Source: Micrasema longulum (taxonomy: Eukaryota > Arthropoda > Insecta > Trichoptera > Brachycentridae). From it: 64,000 bases of DNA. The DNA is taken from the NCBI GenBank assembly GCA_022494885.1, contig JAGVSM010002963.1, forward strand, positions 124,001 through 188,000. The letters are read 5' to 3'. The notes beneath the pieces were generated by a model. It was not told the DNA's origin. It worked only from the letters and a program-made list of their open reading frames with translations, and did no database searches. Each line of letters opens with the position of its first letter. Position 1 is the stretch's first letter. Positions 1-12,100 of the stretch are shown here, piece by piece. Both the position numbers and the translations under genes were made by a program.

Positions 1-43
1 CTTTCATGAATATTATGGTCAAATAAGATGTCTGGTCTGTTAC

Positions 44-159
44 CTTTAATATAATCTCATATGTGTAGTTTTCTCCTGCGGGAATATCATCAGGTCCCGG
101 ATTCAGTACACTGAAGTAGTTGCTATACACGGGGGCCCATTCTGTTCCTTCCGAGTGAA
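44..159 (-). CDS. Ptp69D: Ptp69D exon E14: last extracellular segment before the membrane
   Basis: Acceptor TTTCAG at 160-161 and donor AAG|GTAACA at 43-42. It encodes 38 codons after completing the split codon of E13 (phase 1 to phase 0). The stretch VYSNYFSVLNPG aligns with the Drosophila segment just outside the membrane (YSKYFDIITP). It carries one N-glycosylation sequon (NYT). The transmembrane exon would follow to the left of position 1. Confidence 0.88.
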
Positions 160-3100
160 CTGAAATCATATAATAAATGTTATTAAATATTTGTATGAAA
201 CCACTACCAGTTAAAATGCAATTCCTGTCCTTCAGTTTACGTTGGAAGAACATCAAGAAAATTTGATATTCGTGTTAAATAATAATTTTACATAACAACT
301 CAGAATTCTCAAATTCTCTAATCAATTTTAATCATGACTTAGACTTAGATACAGGAGTTAAAATCTTACATATAAATAATAAAGAATTAAAAGTAAATAA
401 TATGGAAATATTTCACATTAGGAAGGCTTTAAAAAATAATGTTTCTTTGATCAATAAGCAAATCAAACAACCTTTCAATATAGCCCATTATACGATGTTC
501 CATTGTTATTGGTAACTCGACGTATTCCCAGCAGGACGAGGTAGAGGTACATAAATGCAATAAATTTAAGTACCCCGATGTATGGCCGAATATGAATAGT
601 TTTCGAGATATTTGGAATTTAGCAATTTTTAGAAAAATACCCATTTTTGGGCGTTTGTGACAAAATTAAAATAAAATGGCTAATTGAATGTCATTGAAGT
701 ATTTTTTTATTTGTGGATGACCCAGTAAAGCTTAATAAGCATTAAAATATCCTAAATACATTTAGAATGTTGCTGATATGGCTAATAATGTGTTTTGTTT
801 TATTGATAATTTTCACGTCACTCAAATTTACTATACTTACAAATTAATCATTTCATTACAGTTGATGGTTTTACTAGAAAAACACAATGAAAAATATTTT
901 TTTACTTAGCCTAGGTACAGTGAATCTAATGAGGGCTTCAATGAATTTTGGATTATTGAATTTAAAAAAAGCATAAAATGATTTTTTTAAATTAGCATCT
1001 TGCTCAATGTGTGCGGGAGAATCAGCCTCCTCTGCCTCCAATGCACTTGTACCTGAAGCGTAGAACTGATAACCTTACCCTCTTGTAGCAGAAAATGATC
1101 AAGATGCGCTACGATTGGAATACCAATGCAGCGCCCTATGCGCACCATTAGATGCAAAAAGGGAATGATAATGAAGAAGATTTGAAATTGTGAAAAAAAA
1201 AAACTAGTTTGATAAAATTTTTGTTTCAATCGACATTTTATCGTTACATTGCCTACTAACTTCTACATTATTGTCGGTTGGGTTGAGACAAACAATGACT
1301 TAGAAAACAACTCACCCAACAGTTCCACAAATCCCGTATAGTTGGAATCTATATCCAGCTGGCCATCGAAGATCTGCTCCATCGTGTCCATACTCCCTGC
1401 GGGAACCGGCATATCCGCTTCTTCCTTCTCCACCTCGGTGCTGGAGGCCGCCTCCTCGTCGTCTGCGTCCGCACTGGGCCCGCGCTCCTTCTGCTCCTGC
1501 AACTTTTTCAGGCGCTCGTTCCTGCCCTGGTTCCTGCCCTCCTGGCTGGACTCGGGCTTCCCGGGACTCTCGTTGGCGAGGTCCACCATCAGCTTAGCGA
1601 AGTTGTCCGTCTCCTCCACCTGCCTCTTCCAGACGGCGTGCCGAGAGTACAAACCGATTCTGGATTCTATGTTTTCCACGTCTCTGGCGACGATTTTATG
1701 TTTTCCCAAATATTGGGAATTGTCACCGGCGCTTTCTATGTAATCCTGTCTCCTGTTTTTGTTTGCGTCTTTATTTTTGGATGGACGCATCACGAATTCC
1801 TCGACGTCTTCTTCGTCGTTGTTTGTCCAAACTACATCGTCTTCGTCGAATTCTAGACTGTCGTCATTTTTATTGTCTGCGTAATCACTTTTAGCTTCGT
1901 CATCTTTCCAGTCTTGATTCTCGGTATTGTCTGGAGTACTAGGAACGATATTCGGTTTGTTCTGGTGGGAAATTCTCCTGTTGATGTAAAAGTCATCATC
2001 CAGCGCAAACTTGTTGTCGTCATTGAACCTGAGCACGAGGTTCTGCTTGTCCGAGTGGTTCTCCGGTTGGGAGTTTTGATAATCTTGTAGATCTTGGAGG
2101 GCTAATTTTTTGGCCGTTTCATCCGTCGGAAATTGCCGTTTAATTTTCTTTTTCTTCTTCAGCAGTCTACTTTTGTCTGACTCGTTCTTCTCCGTAGAGG
2201 CAGCTGGAAGTTATTTATTTATTCTTTATTAAGTTGTCTTCAAAAGAAATGTAAACTTTTAGTAAAATGTAGTGTCTGTGTATTACGGAACACGGAGGCT
2301 ATGACAACCCAGCGTTCAGATCACGAAGCACATTCGGTTTCGTACGGTTCCACTCGGAATCATTCGGCTTCTAGCTTCCTTACCAGTCACACTAATATAA
2401 GATTGTTATAAAGAATGAATGGAGTTATCATTTACAAGAACCTACAAAGTGATCCGGGCCAAGGATTTCACATAACGTTACAACACTTTTATATGACTTT
2501 TTATGCCGAATCTGCTTTAGTCAGCTGTCGAGTCAGGTAAGATGGATCTACTAAATTATTTTGTACATATTTAAAAAAAGGAAGTTCAAAATTTCATTGA
2601 AAAATAACTGATATTTTAATAAATGTATGCAAAAGCTGTTTTTATTTCATTTTTTGTTGGTTTTTGCGCAGCGTTAACCTGTTGCATTGTAGCAAAGCCT
2701 GTGCAAAATATGTTAATATTAAAATTTATGAAAAACTTTATTTTTTAATTGTATCAAATTCAAATTTTAGTAGAGCCAAAGTCTTACTGTAATCTTCGTC
2801 AGCATCCTCAGCGGTGGTGACCTCGGTGGGCCCCTCCTGCGATAGGGCGGTAGTGGTCGGGACAGCCGTAGTGGTAACAGGATCTGTCTTGGCTTCCGCG
2901 AGAGCTCTGTAATGCAAATTACAAAGTACATAAACCGCCTGTTGGGACAGTTCAAATTATTACACAGCATTTATATTGAGAAAACCTGAAAAAAATTGCA
3001 AAAGTTACAAACACTACAATATACTACAGGGGCGAATCGTCCATATAAGCGATAATTCGCAGCTTAACATATTTTTTGTCATCGATGCTATTTATTTATT

Positions 3101-6100
3101 TTTCTCGCTAGTTATTGACCACTTAACCTGGAATACCTAAGCATCTAGGGTGTCTGTTTGCCATGCAGAGGGCCGGTGTTCGAGTCTACACCAGAATGTA
3201 TTTCTTTAAATGATTTTTATGTTTCTATATTTTTAATTGTTTGTTAAAATTATAAAAACATTATATTTATTAATAAGAGGTTTGTGTTAAATTAGGTAAT
3301 GTTTTAATTATAATCAAAAATCGCAAGCGACATAAATATTATATGCATTATTATCAAATCGAAAATAGGTATCTATTCTTTAGATTGTCTCCATACCGCC
3401 TCCATGGACATATAAAAAATATTAAAAAATGCAGCTTACCCATCTAAAAACCCACCGCTCGCCACTGTTATACTACACTAACGAAGAGAGCAACGTGTTG
3501 TTGCCGAAACTAGTTAGTTGTGTAACTTAATAAAGTGATTCATAAAACAAAGTTATTTTATTTCTTAAAAATATTAAACATAATTTTACGCTTCGAATGC
3601 CATATTTTACTCAAAATTGTCATTTTTATGATTAGTGACTTAGGCCGATATTTACTAATTTTCATTGATTAATAAACTCTAGAAAAGAGTTTAAATATCT
3701 TGACAAAAATTTCGTAAGAAACAAAAAACTAATATCGATACAAAATTGAAATCCTACACATGAGTTTTTTAAAAAAATAATTTATTGATTAGTGCATCGG
3801 TGGACTTAGATCCCCCTTTTTCAGAATAAGAAAAAAACAAAAGGTCTCACTTCTCCTGCCGCTCCACCTCCTGCACGTCGACGACCTCGGTGACGAGGCC
3901 GCAGGGCGAGGCGCAGCGCGCGCGCAGCACGCAGCCGCCGCGCCACCGCCGTCGCGCCGCGCCAAATCGCCCAGGATGATGTCCGCGCGCAGCGTCGCGC
4001 CCGTGTGCACCTCGGCCAGGTAGGCGCCGGCGCCGCGCGCGCCGTGCACCTGGCGGTACGACGACACGGGCAGGTGCTCCGGGGAGGGCATGTCCTCCAG
4101 CAGCTGGGAGCTCTTCATGCGCACGAGGAACACCCTGCGAAAAGACATTACCGACACTTTCAGTCAGACTTTTGGCCGATAATTTGCATCTACAATAAAA
4201 CATTATCTTGTAACACTCGCAGCACTCCAGACTTTTCTGTCAGAAAAAGCTACTTTGGGTTTAAAAGATAATTTTCAATGCTCTAAGCCAATTACAACAG
4301 TTATACGAAGAAACATATAATATGTACATGAAATTGAACAAAAAGAACACAAAACTATGATCAATGATCAACCATCCTGCATGCCAATTCATCTTCATCC
4401 CGCACTGCGTCATCATATATCGTCATCATCAATAGCTCTACAGCCCGCTGTGAGCCTCTCACCGCCGTAACATCCGTCCCCATCTCTCTCTATCCTGGAG
4501 TGTGCTCCTCTAGTCCATCCATGATGCCCATCGCAGCCTCCCTATTTTAATCGATTGTACTAGTCGGGCTCATTGTATACTTCTTGGAATGTAAACTCAA
4601 ATGGTAAACATTTTATAATATAGCAAATTCAAACAATAAGTTGTCGGACCCCAGTATAAGGTGAGTGTTGTTATTTTGAATTGGAGTTCATAGCTTTCGA
4701 CTCAACCCATGTACTGTGTAACACTTCGTGCCTTGATACCCAAATCAACTGATTCTGTAAAATCGAGTCATCGAAAGGGTCGAGAGTTTCAAATACCTGG
4801 GAGTATATGTTACAAAAAATAGCAGCTTTTAAAAAGAACTAGGAGTGCGGCTAGGAGTAGAAGATGCCACATTCAACAGTATGAAGGCTGTCTGGAGATC
4901 GGATATTTACTCAGTGAAAACCAAATGTTGCTTATATAAGGCCTGCAAAACACCTATTTCCCTTTATGGATGCGAATTGTGGCACCTCAATAGTGCCCAA
5001 AACAACAAAATACTGAGTTTTTAGAATAGGTGTCTTAAAAGAATCTTGGGTGTGTGGTGGTTTGACTTTATAAGGAATTACGTAATTAGAGAACGGACGC
5101 AGCAAACTCCGGTAACAACCGTCATCAAGCGGAAGCGATACGGTCGGCTCAGCCATATACTGCGAATGCCTCCTGAGAACCTTAACTACGCTTGCCTACT
5201 TTACAAGGCATCTAGTTCTCGACGTCCTAGACGTCCACTGCTGATTGTTCGTCGGCAGTTCATGTCAGAGCTACGGGACGCAAACCTGACTCGGGAGGAT
5301 GCGCAGGAGCTGGCAGCCAACAGAGATGCCTGGAGGATTTTTGTGGGTTCTATATGCTCCATCTAGGGAGCAGACATGGAATGATGATGATGTTCATAGC
5401 ATTGTTAACAATGCAATTTGCAACATTATTAAACTGCGAACCAGCACCCTGTCAATCGTGCCCCTATTAATCTTCCAGTAGGTGGCGTAGACCAAAGCTA
5501 AAGGTTTCTGTATTATTATTTTATCCATCATTATTTCTAGCAGGGAGGCTGGATTACAACACCCTCAAATCTCGTAGTTATATTTTTCTGTATATCTCAC
5601 ACACAATTTCATGCACTCAGAAGCTGTATGAATCCAAGTCAGAATTCACCCATTAATAGGGTGATTCGCTTGCTGATCACGGCATTTGCACATAATATTG
5701 ACATATTTTTTTGTACATATTGGCAGTTCAGCAGCTATCTGCTTTCTATTCATTAACATCATCGAGTCAATCTATCCTCAAAGTCTACATTAAGTGAAGT
5801 AATGCTGACTACAATTGTTAAATAAATAATATTGAAATACGGACCTGTAGCAGCAGATGGCTCCGTTGCGCTCACTGATCCGCGGCATGTAGAGGCGGAA
5901 CAGCCAGCGCCCGTCGTACTCGCGCACCTTGTCCCAGCGGAAGCCCTGCAGGGACTCCCGAGGGGGCACGGACGGGGGCGTCGTGCACCACACCGTCACC
6001 TGGAGGGGACACACTGGTTACTAGCCGGCTAAGCGACACAACACAACAGCGGGGACTAGAGACATGCGAGATCTATCAGGTCTTCCGAGGGGTCACCACC

Positions 6101-9100
6101 GTAAGCTCCATTGTCCCTAAGAGGGTCATTTCATGATTTTTTTAAATAATATTATTATTGTTAAATGAGAAAAATTACGATAGCAATGTGTGACGTCAAA
6201 TAAATTTTCTACAATGGTGTAAAAACACATATTTTGAATTACATTTTGCACATCTTTCTGGTCTCTGGTCTCTGGTCTCCAGGGTGCATATTGAATGTTA
6301 AAATTGCTTTCCATAAAAATCACACATACCTATTCTTAATTGAAAAAAACATCTAAATTTTAGTGACCGAGTTTCGGCGGAAGTTTCGGCCAATTTTCAG
6401 CTCAGCCGAAACCTGCGTCTGGATGTATCGGATTACATTAGGTTGTACTAGGGTTGGGCTGTATTGTGTTGAAGGGGTCAGAAAGGTGAGAGATACGTAC
6501 GAATTGTACGCAAAGTTATCGCTTTAACAGAACTATAACATATTATTTATGTTCAAAGCATATCAACTTTGTGGTCAAACATTTTAATTGACGTTAGTGA
6601 ATATTAGTATTTAACCACTTACCGACGTTTTATGTCTACCGGTTTCGTCGGGAGACTTACAACGCCAACATGCAAATACTAATATTCGCATTAAAGAACA
6701 CATGAGATGTTCAAATAATAATAATAATTCAACAATGTTTGAGTATGTCCAAATGCTTGCAGACTGGCTGGATTTCCTCCCTAGGGAGTTATTCATATTT
6801 AAATTTGAGCCAATGACAGGTCATAAGCCCTGTAACTGCCTAGACTTCCATATTCCCTTCTCAACAATGTTTTCCCTCTCTGTTGAAATAAATTTAAATA
6901 TGATAATAATAATATTTAAGAGTTTGCCAGCATTCAAATCACGATTTTAATAAGGATACGGGAGTTAAAATTTTACATTCAAATAATAAAAAAAAACTTA
7001 AATTAAAAACATTCGGGTGTTTCACATTAAAAAGCTTTAAAAATAATATTCCCGAAATAAATAATCAAATAACTTTTCAATATAGCCAACTTTTTTATTT
7101 AAAAATTAACCAATTGTGTAACGTTCAACCACTTAGCCCTTCCCCTTCCTAACCCTTTCCCCGAAAATTCAGCGAAATATCGCTAAATATTACTAACCTA
7201 ATTTTAGTGCATGTTTGCACATGGTGGTGTTTGCATCCCCTTTTACTCTGCATGTAGTCCATGTATTTTTTTGTAAATACTATGTATACTACGGTGACGG
7301 TAAAGATGATAGGGTATTTTAGTAATTGCATGTTGGTGTAGCGAGTGTTCTGACTAAACCGGTAGACATAAAAGTCGGTAAGTGGTTTAGTACTAATATT
7401 TACTAACATTAATAACATTTTAGAAGGAACATTTTCTTTTTATGCTTTACATATGATCTGTCAGACTACATTGAGATGAATTTAGACAATATTGCTAATT
7501 TAAAAAAATTCACATCTGTAGTCCAGGAGAGTGGGGTGAAGTTTTCAATTAGGGAAGCAGTCATTTGATACTGGGTACATACGTAAGTAAAATTTGTGCC
7601 TACTACTAACACAGAAATTTAAATTAAGTGCTTAGAAATAAACTATAAAGCAATTTTATGCCATCATTTCAGCATAAAAGAGCTATATTCGATACTCTCC
7701 GGTTTATTTGGAAGCTTCCGGCTCCATCGTAACCCGCCTCGGCTCCCTTCTCCCCTACTCACCGGTTCCCCGGGCCTCTTGGTCCTGGTGACGGCGCTGA
7801 TCTTGACGGTGAAGTTGGTGTTGGGGGCCATGTTCTCGAAGCGCGTGGAGTTCGTTGTGGCCTGCACGTGGCGGATCTTGGGTCCCCAGGAAAGCGTCTC
7901 CAGCTTCCCCTCCGCGTTCAGGAACGACGCATTACTGAACAGCTCCACCTGCACAGACAAAATGTTACTTTTCTCCTTATGCAAGAAAGGTGGTTCCGAT
8001 AGATTTGGGCTGAGAGTTATATGAATTAAGCACCAGTATATTTCTGCTCTGTATATCCCACACTTTGCTTTCAGCCAGTTTTCTGAATGATAGAGCATGT
8101 ATGAATTAAAAATTTCTTAAACCCAAAAGATTTTCTGCGCATTTGTCAATCTACAAAAAGCGTTTAATAGAGCTGACAGATATATTGTGAGCATACGAAA
8201 AAAACTGGTCAAGCTAATTTTTTTTAATTTTGGTATTTTTTCACAAAGTTTTAGTACCGAATGTTATCTCTCAGTGAAAAAAAAACAAGCCCACTTACAT
8301 ATCAAAGTTTTTTTTACAAAATTGATCATTGTATATTGATCAAGTTAGTCTATGAACATCTGCAAATTGACAAAATCAAAATACTTCCATACTAACACAT
8401 TAAATTGCTATTACTCAGTTGAAGAACCAGCAATCGATACTGGCTACTTATAATTCCGAAAAATCATTTCATCGTAAAAATTCTTATTGTCAAATGACAA
8501 AACTAACTAACTTTTTATTTATTTATTTAATCATATTAAAAATAACATATCCCTATCTTTATGCAGTCAAGAGCCCTGTGTTGAGTTGGGATACAACATA
8601 ATAGGAAGCATGCATATTATCAAAGAATACTACGAATAAAAATTATTACATAAACATAAATTTTAGACAACACGCTAAATAGTATACAAATAAATGCAAT
8701 ATCTTGCGGCAGTCTCCTGCAATGGTCTCTTCCCTTAGACAAAATCCAAACTTGTACACTTCTCCTGAAAATGGCTTTCGTTTTGGAGAAATTAATATGT
8801 TAGTTAAGGACATCTCAGGGCCACAAAAGAAAAATTTCTGCGAGCGAAAGTCCTATGTGTTTTTGGTATTAAATCATTCAAATTACAGGAAAACCTCATA
8901 AGAGCATTCTGCTGGGATCGCCTCTTGTAACCCGCATGATCAAAAATAAAATATAAATGTAAATGTACCTTATATATTTTGAAAAATGTAATTTTGAAAA
9001 ATGACTGTTTTAAAAATATTGAGTCCCAATTAAAATTTACCCAGACTTACTGGGTAACTAAAATGAAATGTTAATATATATATAAAAGAAAATACGGTGT

Positions 9101-12100
9101 TCTGTAACACAAGAAAGAAAAGGAAAACTTTTTGATTAAATAATTTAGTCATACTTTCATCCCCTTCAAAAATCATCTCTTTTGATTTTTATTAACATCG
9201 TTTTTTTTTTAAAAACTAAAAACAACTTGAGCAATAAGCTCAAAAAAATAATATAATAATTAGTGCTATATCCTCACGTTGTAGCGTATGACCCTCCCGT
9301 TGGGCGTGCCGGGCGGCAGCCACGTGGCGTACACCAGCCCCGTGCCGCTCACCGGGTCGTAGCGGCACGACAGCGCCGCCGCCGCCGGCGCGCCCGCCGC
9401 GCCGTCCATGGTGGAGCCGTTCACGGGCGCGCTCCAGGCGCCGCACTCGCCCGTGAGCTCCGAGCACGAGCGGGCCTGCGGACGTGAGGGGGTGATACAA
9501 CGGGGTCAACTTACTGCATACACGAGAACCGATAAGGTGATTTCTGGAAGTGACCCTTTTTGTTGAGGCAAATATCTACATACTTTATGTAAAGCGCTCT
9601 ATCTACAAATCTACTACATACTTTACAGGAGAGAGTTTGTAAGGTTTTTGATATTTTTTTCTTATTAATCAATTAACCCGTGTATCTGAATTGTGAATGT
9701 CTGTAAATTAGGTGTTTTTTATACGGTATTAGCTCGAATATAACACTACCTATATATTTTATAGAAGGGAATACAGAATATGGTTTGGTCATGTAGAACG
9801 AATGGATGACGAAAGAATGGTAAAACAAGTATATACGGCAAAAATGAAAACGGTAACGTGAGATGAGGACGACCAAGTAAGACGTGGCATGATCAGGTAA
9901 ACCAAAATCTTAAGTCTGGTCATGTCAAAAGCAGGCAGAACCGAAGAGAAGCAGAAGAAGTAAGAAATGTATGCCAGGATACAATGAAAGCATCCACCCC
10001 TTTCCCGAAACTGTTCATAAAGACTTGTGTCTTTCTTCAGTTTCGCATATCACTATCAACTCACTGAAGTATTGTAAATTTGTGATCAATCAAATACACA
10101 TAGTCAGCACAATCCAGGATAGACGTGTGTGGCGGTCCATTCTCTCTGCCTACACCTACAGCGAAATGGCGTGATGGTAGTATCAGCAAGGGCACGCCCG
10201 ACTGGAGCCAGCACCGATAGTGAATACCTTGAAGATGTAGCTGGTGTCGGGCGTCAGGTTGTCGAACATGTAGGGCAGGTTGCGGTAGTTGCCCGAGTGC
10301 AGCGCCTCCTTGTCCGCCTCGTCCGGCCGCCCCGGCTCGTGCGCGAGCAGCTCGTAGTAGTGCACGTACTCGGCCAGGGGCTCGGGGGGAGGGCTCCAGC
10401 CCACCGTGACGGAGGACATGGTGAAGCCCTTCACCATCAGCGAGGGCACGAAGTGGGGGTCTGCAGAAATATAACATTTCCTGAGTAAATTCATCTATCG
10501 CGGCTGGCCATTTTCTTGTTTCGATACCCGGGAAGAGATCAATGACAAACATATATGTAGTTTTCAGTGCATTCGTTAGTTAAATTACTTTTTAATTTCT
10601 TCATTACGAATCCACAGAGATGATGCGGATTATGAAAAGTTTTCCTCTGCCTGAATCAAATGCTGACTTAAGAGTAGATTTTTTTACATGTATTTTCCCT
10701 AATACAAAGGTCCGATAGGTATCTCGGAGCTATTTAATGAAGGGATTTGAATACTGAGATTTGTCCAGCAAAGCTTGTATTTTACTCTCTGGGCTTTTTA
10801 AACCAGTGCAAATCTCGAAAACGTTGTGAGATGTGAAAATATTTTTTTACTCTTATAATAAGCCTTGCTGCTGTATATATATATATATATATCCACACAA
10901 ATAACATCTACCCTGATGATGGACACTGTAATGTGATCCAAAATGTCAGAAAAGAGTATGAATGGCATAAAAACCGTAAAAAAAAATTATCGTGCATACA
11001 TTGGCCTTAATTTTTTTATTTTATTTATTATTTGCCTTCGAGAGATCTGATTCTATCGCAAGTTAACGCTGAAATTAACACGGCCACGCTTTACTTCGAA
11101 TGTAAATTCAAATCCGTATTCTGTTAACACGAACTCGTGTTAAATTATTGCAAACTTAGAATCAGACTGCAGTTATTTGATAATAGACAAACGAGATATT
11201 TTTCACAGATGTTACGAACCTTCTTGGAGGGTGGTAATCCAGCGAGGGTCCGCATACGGCGGTCCGTAGCCCTGCGAGTTTTTAGCCACCATCTTGAGCT
11301 GGTACGTGGCCCCCGGCTCCAGATCCGACACAACGAACTGCGTGCTCAGCTTGCTGATGGGACTGGAATGGTAGGTCCACGTCTCCGTGCCGTTCTTGCG
11401 CAGCTGCAGGCTGTACGCTTCGATGGCCGAGTTGCCGTCGTTGATCTGAGATGAAATTCATTTAGGTTATTATTCAAATATGTGAGAAAGAGTTCGAAGA
11501 CGAGTCACAAAGCTGTCGCCGAGCCTGAAATGGCTTCCTTATGTGCAGAACTGGTTTCACAATGCTGCAGAAACGGCGACAAAGGGGTGACTTGATAGCC
11601 ATAAAAAATACTACTCGGTCAAGAATTTTTCGAGTATGTCCAAATATTTGTAGACAGGCTGGATTTCCTCCCTAGAGAGTTATTTAGATCTAAATTTGTT
11701 GCAACAGAGAGATAAAATATTTTTGAGAAGGGAAAATGGAATTCTAGGCATTTACAGGGCTTATGACCTGTCATTGACTAGGTTAAGTGGCCACTTTACA
11801 CACCGAGTAACATTCACCATTCTGCCTATGTTTTAATAAACGAACAAACCATCACGCCGTTTCACCGGAAGGGTAGGCAGAGGATAGAACGCCACATCAC
11901 TCTATTTTTGCATACAGATATCGCTTCCTCTACATTCGTACATTTTCTCATGTTCATCTTCAAGTATTTCTCGGCCTTACTTTATTTCTGCATCCATCAA
12001 CATTTGCATTGTAAATATATTATGTATTATATTTTTAACCGTTCTTTTGTTGTCCATTCGCTCTATATGTCCAAACCAACGCAGAGATCCTTTCTTAATT

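Noticed and set aside
4005..4271. Plus-strand ORFs over E11, E8 and E7
   Set aside because: They are antisense shadows of GC-rich Ptp69D exons.
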